Source: Pseudomonadota bacterium (GTDB lineage Bacteria > Pseudomonadota > Alphaproteobacteria > Rhizobiales > Beijerinckiaceae). From it: DNA of 6,439 nt. The notes below the pieces were generated by a model, which searched no databases, was not told the origin of the DNA, and saw only the letters and a list, made by a program, of their open reading frames with translations. The position numbers and the translations under genes were made by a program. Positions 1 to 5,441 of this stretch are shown here, piece by piece (position 1 is the first letter of the stretch; each line of letters starts with the position of its first letter). The stretch lies in contig JAEWKL010000038.1 of assembly GCA_023386115.1 (NCBI GenBank), forward strand, positions 1 through 6,439. The letters are read 5' to 3'.

Positions 1-58
1 CCCCCCCCGCCCCGCCCCCCCGCCGCGCCCCCGCGCCCCCCCGGCAGGGGAGGGCGGC
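1..58. repeat. C-rich low-complexity tract (G-rich on minus strand)
   Basis: Positions 1-43 contain no A or T. They hold C-runs of 8, 4, 7, 5 and 7 bases (1-8, 10-13, 15-21, 28-32, 36-42) broken by one or a few G-containing bases. On the minus strand these are five G-runs with loops of 1-5 bases, which fits the usual G-quadruplex pattern. The tract lies just downstream of the stop codon of the small minus-strand gene at 59-256. It may act in 3' end formation, or simply be a hard-to-sequence stretch at a contig edge. No coding sequence is supported here. Confidence 0.7.
36..54 (-). terminator. candidate terminator hairpin after the 59-256 gene
   Basis: Read on the minus strand, the bases just after the stop codon form CCUCCCC, loop UGCC, then GGGGGGG: a 7-bp stem including one U-G wobble, at about 53 down to 36. 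No U-tract follows; the G-rich tract continues instead. Position directly after the stop is the main support, and the low-complexity context makes chance pairing easy. Confidence 0.3.
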
Positions 59-256
59 TCAGCGCCGCCGGCGGTCGCGCACCCGCACCGGAACGAGGAC
101 CGGCGCCTGTTGCGCCCGCGCACCGGCGAGCGCGAGAGCACCCGCGAGACCGAGCGCCGCGATCACCCCGGCAACCACCATCGGCGAGGCCGTGAGAAGA
201 CCCGCCAGCAGGGCGAGCAGCACGAGGCCGGCACGCAGGGCATTGGAACGGATCAT
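59..256 (-). CDS. small two-helix membrane protein, probable stress-regulon member
   Basis: A 65-residue hypothetical protein; I do not recognise a named family. The ATG at 256 is chosen because GGAGG (268-264, minus strand) lies 7 bases ahead of it. An in-frame ATG at 259 is only 4 bases from the SD, and a TTG at 262 is still closer. Two hydrophobic segments (about residues 8-23 and 26-46, rich in Leu, Ala and Gly) predict an inner-membrane hairpin. The tail, residues 51-65, is Pro/Val/Arg-rich and ends in RRRR, which by the positive-inside rule suggests a cytoplasmic C-terminus. An EcfG-type promoter (311-286) points at it with a leader of roughly 20-25 bases, so it is probably transcribed under general stress. 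It is divergent from the DUF1328-type gene at 459, which has its own EcfG-type site. The coding call rests on the SD, promoter and hydrophobic pattern; function is unknown. Confidence 0.65.
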   Translation of the reverse strand: MIRSNALRAGLVLLALLAGLLTASPMVVAGVIAALGLAGALALAGARAQQAPVLVPVRVRDRRRR

Positions 257-285
257 CATCAAGCCTCCATCCAGACGCCGGTGAG

Positions 286-311
286 AACGTGTGGCGCGAA
301 ACCGGAGTTCC
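286..311 (-). promoter_or_regulatory. EcfG-type (general stress response) promoter for the 59-256 gene
   Basis: On the minus strand the -35 GGAAC is at 311-307 and the -10 CGTT at 289-286, with a 17-base spacer. This matches the published alphaproteobacterial EcfG consensus GGAAC-N16/17-CGTT. Transcription should start near 279, giving a leader of about 23 bases before the ATG at 256. Confidence 0.75.
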
Positions 312-380
312 GCCCGGCCGCTCCCCGGCCGTATCCGGAATGTGGGGTGTCCGACCCGATCGCGCCACCTGCGACAAAGC

Positions 381-405
381 GGAACCCAAGGTCATGCTTG
401 ACGTT
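381..405 (+). promoter_or_regulatory. EcfG-type promoter for the DUF1328-type gene
   Basis: The -35 GGAAC is at 381-385 and the -10 CGTT at 402-405, with a 16-base spacer, an exact fit to the EcfG consensus. Transcription should start near 412, about 45 bases before the ATG at 459. With the site at 311-286 it forms a divergent pair whose -35 boxes are 69 bases apart. Confidence 0.8.
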
Positions 406-458
406 GTCTGCTCACGATCGGCCGAGGGCCGAGAGAATCAGACAAAGAGGGTCTCGCC

Positions 459-635
459 ATGCTGGGTTGGGCTGTCACTTTCCTCGTCGTGGCCCTGGTC
501 GCCGCGCTGTTCGGGTTCGGCGGCATCGCCGGTACGGCGGTCGAGGCCGCCAAGCTCATCTTCTTCGTCGCCGTCGTGCTGTTCGCCATCTCGGCCGTGA
601 TCGGCCTGATGCGGGGCCGCTCGCCGACGCTCTGA
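459..635 (+). CDS. DUF1328-type small membrane protein (YtjA-like)
   Basis: A 58-residue protein made almost entirely of two transmembrane helices (about residues 4-24 and 31-51). They are joined by a short turn with Gly-Gly-Ile-Ala-Gly and a Glu-Ala-Ala-Lys stretch, and a short basic tail follows. The opening MLGWAVTFLVVALVAALFGF and the FGFGGIAG turn are typical of the DUF1328/YtjA family of roughly 55-60-residue inner-membrane proteins, whose biochemical role is unknown. The ATG at 459 has GAGGG at 447-451, 7 bases upstream. The EcfG-type promoter at 381-405 suggests induction by general stress; members of this family often appear in stress-induced sets, but the function here is inference. 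It converges on nepR across a 68-base gap. Family call from pattern recognition, not a search. Confidence 0.88.
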   Translation: MLGWAVTFLVVALVAALFGFGGIAGTAVEAAKLIFFVAVVLFAISAVIGLMRGRSPTL

Positions 636-647
636 CGTCCCGACAGC

Positions 648-703
648 CGGGTCCGCGCCGTCCCTCCCGCGCGAGGGGCGGCGTCACGGCAAGGCGGGAC
701 CCG
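648..703. terminator. candidate bidirectional terminator between DUF1328-type gene and nepR
   Basis: The 68-base gap between two convergent genes holds nested inverted repeats. The inner stem is 656-666 with 673-683 (11 bp, one G-T wobble, 6-base loop); the outer stem is 648-654 with 697-703 (7 bp, perfect). A strong GC hairpin between convergent stops fits a shared terminator, but there is no U-tract on either side. Confidence 0.45.
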
Positions 704-955
704 TCACGACTCCGTCGGTGGCGCCTCTGGAGGCTCTCGGGTCGCGCTGCGCTCCAGTTCGGCGATGAGATCGACGAAGCGGTCGGGAATAGGCTGCTGC
801 ATCAGATCGTCATACATCGCACGCAGGTGCGAGCCGATGCGCCCCTGCACGCTGCGGTCGAGGGCCGGCTGCTCGGGCCCGGCGGCGGGGTCATCCGCGG
901 GATCGTCCTCTTGCCGGGGCGCCCGCGGGCCCTGCATCCCCTTGCCTTCGATCAT
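704..955 (-). CDS. nepR: NepR-family anti-sigma factor
   Basis: An 83-residue acidic protein. NepR binds the ECF sigma factor EcfG in unstressed cells and keeps it from RNA polymerase; under stress, phosphorylated PhyR sequesters NepR instead. The signature is in residues 40-68, with IGSHLRAMYDDLMQQPIPDR followed by FVDLIAELE, the conserved two-helix core of the family. The N-terminal 35 and C-terminal 15 residues are Pro/Ala/Glu/Asp-rich and probably disordered, as in known NepR proteins. The ATG at 955 is chosen for its AAGGGGAA SD a few bases upstream; an in-frame ATG at 937 would remove six residues. The frame stays open upstream through the antisense of phyR, so a longer automatic call (up to 2047) would be an error. 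It is divergent from phyR, its antagonist, and has an EcfG-type promoter at 1063-1039, so the sigma factor should drive synthesis of its own inhibitor (negative feedback). Confidence 0.93.
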   Translation of the reverse strand: MIEGKGMQGPRAPRQEDDPADDPAAGPEQPALDRSVQGRIGSHLRAMYDDLMQQPIPDRFVDLIAELERSATREPPEAPPTES

Positions 956-1006
956 ACCGTTCCCCTTCGCCCGTCCTGGACACGCGGACAGAGCGATGCC
1001 ATGGCG

Positions 1007-1020
1007 CCCGGTATGCCGGG
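1007..1020. other. small hairpin in the predicted nepR leader
   Basis: CCCGG (1007-1011) and CCGGG (1016-1020) form a 5-bp stem with a 4-base loop. It falls in the roughly 75-base leader expected from the nepR promoter at 1063-1039. No match to a known riboswitch or regulator site is seen; a chance hairpin is possible in GC-rich DNA. Confidence 0.3.
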
Positions 1021-1038
1021 TCGCGCGCTTGCGGCGAC

Positions 1039-1063
1039 AACGCACGCCGGCGCAGTCAGTTCC
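1039..1063 (-). promoter_or_regulatory. EcfG-type promoter for nepR
   Basis: On the minus strand the -35 GGAAC is at 1063-1059 and the -10 CGTT at 1042-1039, separated by exactly 16 bases. Transcription should begin near 1032, leaving a leader of about 75 bases before the nepR ATG at 955. The -35 is back to back with that of phyR. Confidence 0.82.
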
Positions 1064-1078
1064 GCACCGGTCCGGAAC
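1059..1078. repeat. 20-bp near-palindrome joining the two -35 boxes
   Basis: GTTCC at 1059-1063 and GGAAC at 1074-1078 are the arms, with ACCGGT (1066-1071) at the centre. All positions are symmetric except the C/C pair at 1065 and 1072, so 18 of 20 bases match. The arms are the -35 elements of the divergent nepR and phyR promoters. Confidence 0.85.
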
Positions 1079-1098
1079 GAATGCGTCGACACGGCGTT
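1074..1098 (+). promoter_or_regulatory. EcfG-type promoter for phyR
   Basis: The -35 GGAAC is at 1074-1078 and the -10 CGTT at 1095-1098, separated by 16 bases. Transcription should start near 1104, giving a leader of about 40 bases with an AAGGGGA SD at 1133-1139. This makes phyR positively autoregulated through EcfG. Confidence 0.88.
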
Positions 1099-1144
1099 GT
1101 GGCGTGAGGGCCGACGCGCGAACGACAACACCAAGGGGACATGA

Positions 1145-1948
1145 ATGTCGACAGCACAACTCGTGGTGCAGCACCTGCCTTACCTGCGCCGCTACGCGCG
1201 CGCCCTCACGGGCAGCCAGGTGGCCGGCGATGCCTACGTGGCCGCGACGCTCGAGACGCTCGTGAACGAGCCCGAGACCCTCGGGCGCAGCACCAACGTC
1301 AAGGCCGACCTGTTCCGCGTCTTCACCCGGATCTGGAACTCGCTGTCCGTCAACGGCCAGACTGAGCAGGCGCAGCATGACCTGCCGGCCGAGGTGCGGC
1401 TGGGCCAGATCACCCCGCTGCCGCGCCAGGCCTTCCTGCTCTCCTGCCTCGAGGGTTTCTCCGAGGAGGACGCCGCCACCATCCTGGGCGTCGACGTCTC
1501 GGAGGTGCGCGACCTCGTCGACGAGGCCGGCCGCGAGCTCGCCGCCGACATGGCGACCGAGATCCTCATCATCGAGGACGAACCGCTGATCGCCATGGAC
1601 CTCGAGGCCCTGGTGGAGGGCCTCGGCCACAACGTCACGGGCGTCGCCCGCACCCGCACCGAGGCGGTCAAGCTCGCCTCGACCAAGCGCCCCGGCCTGA
1701 TCCTCGCCGACATCCAGCTCGCCGACGGTTCCTCGGGCCTCGACGCGGTCAACGACCTCCTGAAGTCGTTCGAGGTGCCGGTGATCTTCATCACCGCCTA
1801 TCCGGAGCGCTTCCTCACCGGCGAGCGGCCCGAGCCGGCCTTCCTCATCGCCAAGCCGTTCCAGCCCGCCAACGTCTCGGCGGTGATCAGCCAGGCGTTG
1901 TTCTTCCAGCAGAGCGCCCGCCGCCGCGAGGCCCGCGCGAGCGCCTGA
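1145..1948 (+). CDS. phyR: general stress response regulator PhyR
   Basis: A 267-residue cytoplasmic response regulator acting as an anti-anti-sigma factor. The output domain comes first, which is diagnostic: residues 5-65 resemble sigma region 2 and 80-135 sigma region 4 (PLPRQAFLLSCLEGFSEEDA, then a helix-turn-helix-like stretch). In the family this domain does not bind promoters but mimics EcfG and captures NepR. Residues 138-258 are a receiver domain with acidic E144 and D145, probable phosphoacceptor D189 in LILADIQLADG, T217 in VIFITAYP, and K237 in AKPF; all key residues are present. The ATG at 1145 follows AAGGGGA by 5 bases. An overlapping ATG at 1141 opens a different frame (74 codons) without family features. 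It is divergent from nepR and driven by an EcfG-type promoter, giving positive feedback. The activating kinase and ecfG are not in the window. Confidence 0.97.
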   Translation: MSTAQLVVQHLPYLRRYARALTGSQVAGDAYVAATLETLVNEPETLGRSTNVKADLFRVFTRIWNSLSVNGQTEQAQHDLPAEVRLGQITPLPRQAFLLSCLEGFSEEDAATILGVDVSEVRDLVDEAGRELAADMATEILIIEDEPLIAMDLEALVEGLGHNVTGVARTRTEAVKLASTKRPGLILADIQLADGSSGLDAVNDLLKSFEVPVIFITAYPERFLTGERPEPAFLIAKPFQPANVSAVISQALFFQQSARRREARASA

Positions 1949-1980
1949 CGCTGCGCACCCGATACCGCGCTGACCTGAAA

Positions 1981-2018
1981 GAGGCCCCGGGCCCGCCAGA
2001 AGGCGGTGCCGGGGCTTC
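1981..2018 (+). terminator. probable terminator of phyR
   Basis: The outer stem 1981-1990 pairs with 2009-2018 (10 bp, one G-T wobble). After a 2x2 internal loop, an inner stem 1993-1997 pairs with 2002-2006 around an AGAA tetraloop. It begins 33 bases after the phyR stop. Only a weak T-content follows, as is common in GC-rich alphaproteobacteria. Confidence 0.68.
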
Positions 2019-2101
2019 GTCGATATCCGGCGTCGCTCCCACGGCACGCTATGGCGCCGCTCGGCCCTGCCGCGCGGGCCGACGATCTCTCGTGACCCTC
2101 T

Positions 2102-2164
2102 CCCTTCCCGGGCCCGGAAAGGGGATCGCGAAGGGCGCTCGTCTTTCCTACGCCCGATACGGGC
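2102..2164. terminator. candidate hairpins between convergent phyR and L,D-transpeptidase genes
   Basis: An inverted repeat at 2102-2123 is symmetric except for one mismatched pair (CCCTT with AAGGG as outer arms, GC-rich centre). A second, GCCCG-ATA-CGGGC at 2152-2164, lies immediately after the minus-strand transpeptidase stop codon at 2165-2167. Either could end transcription of that gene. Neither is followed by a T-tract, so these are positional inferences. The rest of 1949-2164 shows no gene. Confidence 0.35.
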
Positions 2165-2809
2165 CTACACCCGGTACTTGCCGTGCCGCTTCACCAGCAC
2201 GGTCGTGCCGACCGGCACGCGATTATGGAGATCGACCACGTCCTCGTTGAGCATGCGTACGCAGCCCGAGGACATCTGCTCGCCGATGCTCCAGGGCTCG
2301 TTGGTGCCGTGGATGCGGAACAAGGTGTCGCGGCTGCCCTGGTAGAGGTAGAGGGCGCGGGCACCGAGCGGGTTGTCGAGGCCGCCCTTTCGCGAGCGCG
2401 GCAGGTCGGGGTTGAGGCTGACCATCTTGGTGGTCGGGCCCCAATCGGGCCAGACGCCCTTGCGGCCGACCGTGGCGGTGCCCTTCCAGGAGAAGCCGAG
2501 CTTGCCGACGCCGACGCCGTAGCGGATCGCCTGGCCGCCCTCCTGCACGAGGTAGAGGACGCGCTCGTCGATATCGACCACGACGGTGCCGGGCTTCTCC
2601 AGGCCCGTATAGGCGACGGTCTGGCGCCGGTATTTCGGGTCCATCCGGCTGCGGTCGACCAGCGGCACGTCATAGGGCTGGTCGGGCATGCTGCCGATGT
2701 ACCAGGCCGCGTCCGGATCCACCGCCGCGACGTTCGCGGGCCCGCGGGCGTTGCAGGCCGCGAGCGGCAGCCCGGCGAGGAGGGCGAGGACGAGACGGCG
2801 CGGACGCAT
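2165..2809 (-). CDS. L,D-transpeptidase (YkuD domain) with lipoprotein signal
   Basis: A 214-residue exported enzyme expected to form 3-3 peptidoglycan cross-links or attach proteins to the wall in the periplasm. The ATG at 2809 is chosen because it gives a clean lipoprotein signal: Arg-rich start, hydrophobic LVLALLAGLP, and lipobox L-A-A-C with the lipidated Cys at residue 19. The frame runs 40 codons further to 2929, but that extension is hydrophilic and would bury the signal. The YkuD domain spans about residues 72-207. It carries H168-G169 in FRIHGTNEPWSIG and S181-G182-C183-V-R185 in MSSGCVRMLNEDV, where C183 is the catalytic nucleophile; the motif is intact. There is no LysM or other wall-binding domain. 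SD candidate AAAGG is about 10 bases upstream. The gene lies 106 bases after the PAS-GGDEF-EAL stop on the same strand; no EcfG-type promoter is seen. The precise substrate and cross-link type cannot be told. Confidence 0.93.
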   Translation of the reverse strand: MRPRRLVLALLAGLPLAACNARGPANVAAVDPDAAWYIGSMPDQPYDVPLVDRSRMDPKYRRQTVAYTGLEKPGTVVVDIDERVLYLVQEGGQAIRYGVGVGKLGFSWKGTATVGRKGVWPDWGPTTKMVSLNPDLPRSRKGGLDNPLGARALYLYQGSRDTLFRIHGTNEPWSIGEQMSSGCVRMLNEDVVDLHNRVPVGTTVLVKRHGKYRV

Positions 2810-2878
2810 GCGGGCGTGACCTTTCGGCAGGGATGTCGGTCCCATGCCTAGCCGCTCACGGACGCGCAGGTTGTGTCC

Positions 2879-2899
2879 TCCCGGACTCAACCCCCGGGA
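2879..2899 (-). terminator. weak hairpin after the GGDEF-EAL gene
   Basis: TCCCGG (2879-2884) and CCGGGA (2894-2899) form a 6-bp stem with a 9-base loop, 17 bases past the stop of the minus-strand PAS-GGDEF-EAL gene and upstream of the transpeptidase gene. No U-tract follows. It could be a weak terminator or chance. Confidence 0.27.
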
Positions 2900-2915
2900 A
2901 ACCAGGTGGCGAGAA

Positions 2916-5318
2916 TCAGGCAGCCGCAATCCAGGGCACCGCGGAGCCCGCGACCAGCCGCCGGATCTCCTCCGCCGGCAACGGCCGGCTGAACAGGAAG
3001 CCCTGCACCTCGTCGCAGCCTTTGCGGTGCAGGGCGGTGAGCTGAGCCGGGGTCTCGACGCCCTCCGCCAGGGTGGTGATGCCGAGGCTGGCGCCGAGCC
3101 CGATCACCGCCTGCACGATCGCACCGGCCGTGGCCTCGCGGCCGAGGGCCGCGGTGAACGAGCGGTCGATCTTGATCTTGTCGAACGGGAAGGCCCGCAG
3201 GTAGCTCAGGGACGCGTAGCCGGTGCCGAAATCGTCGATGGCGATGCGCAGCCCGAGACCGCGCAGCCGGTGCAGCACCGCGATGTTCGCGGTGCTCTCC
3301 TCCAGCATCACCTGCTCGGTGATCTCGAGTTCGAGCCGCGCCGGGTCGAGGCTCGACTCGGTGAGCGCCCGCGCCACCGTGCCGACGAGGTCGGGGGTGC
3401 GGAACTGTGCCGGCGAGAGGTTGACGGCGACCCGCACGGCCTCCGGCCAGCCGGCGGCCTCCCGGCAGGCTCGGCCCAGCACCCATTCGCCCAAGGTTGC
3501 GATCATCCCGGTCTCCTCGGCGACCGGGATGAACTCTCCCGGCGAGACGAAGCCTCGCTCCGGATGGCGCCAGCGCAGGAGCGCCTCGCATCCCGTCACC
3601 GCGAGGCTGCCCGTGGCGACGAGGGGCTGGTAGTGGACCTCCAGTGCCTCGGCGTCGATGGCCGCGCGCAGGTCGCGCTCGAGGGCGCGGCGGCTCTGCA
3701 GCGCCGCGTCCATGGCGGGCTCGAACAGGCGCCGCGTACGCCGTCCGTCGGCCTTGGCGGCGTAGAGGGCGGTGTCGGCCTTGCGCAGGAGCCCGTCGGG
3801 GTCGTCGCCGTGCTCGGGCGCGAGGGCGATGCCGATGCTGACCCCGATCGTGACGTCCTGGCCTTCGAGCGCGAAGGGCCGGCCGAGGGCGGCGATGATC
3901 CGGTCGGCGAGGCCGAGCAGGGTGCCCCGCTCCGAAGGCCTGAGGATCGCGAATTCGTCGCCGCCGAGCCGCGCCACCAACCCGCTGGTGTCGAGGCAGG
4001 TGCGCAGGCGCTCGGCGACCTCGCGCAGCAGCGCGTCGCCGGCCGGGTGCCCGAGGGTGTCGTTGACGAGCTTGAAGTGATCGAGATCGAGGCAGAGCAG
4101 GCCGAGGCTGGTCCCCGCCGCCATCGCCTCGGCCAGCCGCCGGTGGAACAGGACGCGGTTCGGCAGCCCGGTCAGGGCATCGTGAAGGGCCATGTGGGCG
4201 ACGCGCTGCTCGGCCCGGCGCTGCTCGGTCACGTCGACGCAGGCGGTCAGGGTCGCGCTCACGCCCTCGAACGGGATCGGGCCCGAGAAGACCTCCACGT
4301 CGATCAGGGTGCCGTCCCGGCGGCGATGACGCTGGGACGGGCCCGGGGCGCAGGGCTCCGGGGCTTCCGGCGCGACGAGGTCGCCCGCCGAGAGCCTCAG
4401 GAAGCCCTCGCGCGAGAAGCCGTAATGGCGGGTGGCCGCGTCGTTCACCGCCAGCACCGCCCCGTCCTCGCCCGAGAGCCACATCGGCACCGGGTTGTGC
4501 TCGAACAGCAGGCGGGCCGAGGCCTCCCGCGCCTTCAGGTCGCCGATATCGGTGAGGGTGACGCCGAGCAAGTCGCCGATCGCCGCGATCTCGATGCGCA
4601 GATGCAGCACGCTCCCGTCGGGCCGCGGATAGGAGCCCTCGAAGCTGCTCGTCGTGCCCTCGAGGGCGGCCACCAGGCGCTCCAGGGTGGCCGTGCCCTT
4701 GAGGTGCGGCATCAACACGGTCAGGCGCTGCCACTGCGCCGTCTCGACGGTGGCGCGCAGCATCGTGGCCGCGGCGGCGTTGAGGGCGAGAATCCGGAAA
4801 TCGCGCACCGCCCCGCTCGCGTCGCGCAGGGCCGACGCAGCCACCATGCCCTGCCGGGTCGAGCGGAACAGGGTCTTGAGGAGATTCGTCCGCGCGGTCG
4901 CGCCGGCGAGGCACAGCAGCACCAGGTGCTCGCTCTCCCGCGGCGCGAGGGGCAGGCCGAGCATCCCGGTCGTGTAGGCGACGCCGCCCGCCACCCGGGC
5001 ACAGGGCGCCCGGACCGGCTCGGCCGCGGCGAGCGCGTCGCCGATGACCTCCCGCAGGGAATGCGCGAGCCCGCCCGGCAGGTCGTCGATGGCGAGACCC
5101 GCCCCCTCATGGCCGAGCCAGTCCTCGAACGCCTCCCCGACCCAGAGCAGGCGGGGATGCTCGGGCGGCCCGCCGATCAGGGCGGCACGGCTCGCCAGTC
5201 GGCCGAGATTGCCGAGGACCAGGTCCTCGTAGGTGGGCAGCCCGCCGGCGGCGGCCCGGGCGGCACGCCAGCGGTACAGCAACCCCAGCGTGCCGTCGCT
5301 CTTCGCGGTCCCGCCCAT
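2916..5318 (-). CDS. PAS-GGDEF-EAL cyclic-di-GMP synthase/phosphodiesterase
   Basis: An 800-residue protein without signal peptide or transmembrane segment, so probably a cytoplasmic sensor. Residues 14-140 look like a PAS_5-type sensor (weak call). Residues 150-262 are a degenerate PAS-like segment ending in VTLTDIGDLKAR. Residues 268-368 are a clearer PAS domain ending in VDVTEQRRAEQRV. A GGDEF domain follows (about 374-530, starting ALHDALTGLPNR), with GGDEF at 452-456. The EAL domain is about 542-790, with E578-A-L, N633, E665-ITE, D695-D696-FGTGYAS, K716 in KIKIDRSF, E752 and Q772. Synthase and phosphodiesterase motifs are both intact, so it could make and degrade c-di-GMP. The site for the inhibitory RxxD (443-446) reads D-T-S-G, so feedback inhibition at the I-site is unlikely. 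The ATG at 5318 has only a weak SD. It lies 123 bases downstream of the ThDP-enzyme gene on the same strand. Ligand and net activity are unknown. Confidence 0.95.
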   Translation of the reverse strand: MGGTAKSDGTLGLLYRWRAARAAAGGLPTYEDLVLGNLGRLASRAALIGGPPEHPRLLWVGEAFEDWLGHEGAGLAIDDLPGGLAHSLREVIGDALAAAEPVRAPCARVAGGVAYTTGMLGLPLAPRESEHLVLLCLAGATARTNLLKTLFRSTRQGMVAASALRDASGAVRDFRILALNAAAATMLRATVETAQWQRLTVLMPHLKGTATLERLVAALEGTTSSFEGSYPRPDGSVLHLRIEIAAIGDLLGVTLTDIGDLKAREASARLLFEHNPVPMWLSGEDGAVLAVNDAATRHYGFSREGFLRLSAGDLVAPEAPEPCAPGPSQRHRRRDGTLIDVEVFSGPIPFEGVSATLTACVDVTEQRRAEQRVAHMALHDALTGLPNRVLFHRRLAEAMAAGTSLGLLCLDLDHFKLVNDTLGHPAGDALLREVAERLRTCLDTSGLVARLGGDEFAILRPSERGTLLGLADRIIAALGRPFALEGQDVTIGVSIGIALAPEHGDDPDGLLRKADTALYAAKADGRRTRRLFEPAMDAALQSRRALERDLRAAIDAEALEVHYQPLVATGSLAVTGCEALLRWRHPERGFVSPGEFIPVAEETGMIATLGEWVLGRACREAAGWPEAVRVAVNLSPAQFRTPDLVGTVARALTESSLDPARLELEITEQVMLEESTANIAVLHRLRGLGLRIAIDDFGTGYASLSYLRAFPFDKIKIDRSFTAALGREATAGAIVQAVIGLGASLGITTLAEGVETPAQLTALHRKGCDEVQGFLFSRPLPAEEIRRLVAGSAVPWIAAA

Positions 5319-5354
5319 CCGATCCGATCCGCCCTGCCCCCTTCGACGGTAGAC

Positions 5355-5373
5355 CTCGCGAGTCTTCCGGAAG
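5355..5373. repeat. two adjacent palindromes upstream of the GGDEF-EAL gene
   Basis: CTCGCGAG (5355-5362) and CTTCCGGAAG (5364-5373) are perfect palindromes separated by one base. They lie 37-55 bases upstream of the minus-strand start at 5318, in the only non-coding stretch (5319-5441) before the gene. They could be an operator or part of the promoter region. No convincing -35/-10 pair could be assigned. Confidence 0.35.
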
Positions 5374-5441
5374 GTTAAAGTCAGTCGTCTTCCCGACAGA
5401 TCGGAGCGTATCGGGCTGGAAACTCTGCGTCGGGCTGCCGT

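Noticed and set aside
90..94. Further GGAAC boxes (for example 90-94, 245-249, 1335-1339)
   Set aside because: None is followed by CGTT at 16 or 17 bases, so they are not EcfG-type promoters.
110..1144. 344-codon plus-strand frame across the stress island
   Set aside because: It overlaps two minus-strand genes, the DUF1328-type gene in another frame and three promoters; the composition is Arg-rich and without motifs.
1296..1315. AACG and GTTCC pair inside phyR, read as a minus-strand promoter
   Set aside because: The spacer is only 13 bases and the site is within coding sequence.
2183..2851. 222-codon plus-strand frame
   Set aside because: It is antisense to the L,D-transpeptidase, whose catalytic HG and SSGCVR motifs are clear.
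2810..2929. N-terminal extension of the L,D-transpeptidase to 2929
   Set aside because: The 40 added residues are hydrophilic and would place the lipoprotein signal internally; they would also overlap the end of the GGDEF-EAL gene.
2887..4914. 675-codon minus-strand frame overlapping the GGDEF-EAL gene
   Set aside because: It is the +1 shadow of the same gene: extremely Arg/Pro/Ala/Gly-rich with no recognisable fold.
2844..5378. 844-codon open frame on the plus strand
   Set aside because: It lies antisense to the PAS-GGDEF-EAL gene, is dominated by Arg, Gly, Ala, Glu and Gln with no domain motif, and is a typical high-GC shadow. The minus-strand frame has complete catalytic motifs.
5393..5425. 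Short CCCGA/TCGGG inverted repeat and a repeated TCGGGCTG after the ThDP-enzyme gene
   Set aside because: The stem is only 5 bp with a long loop, and the direct repeat is too short to rise above chance in this composition.
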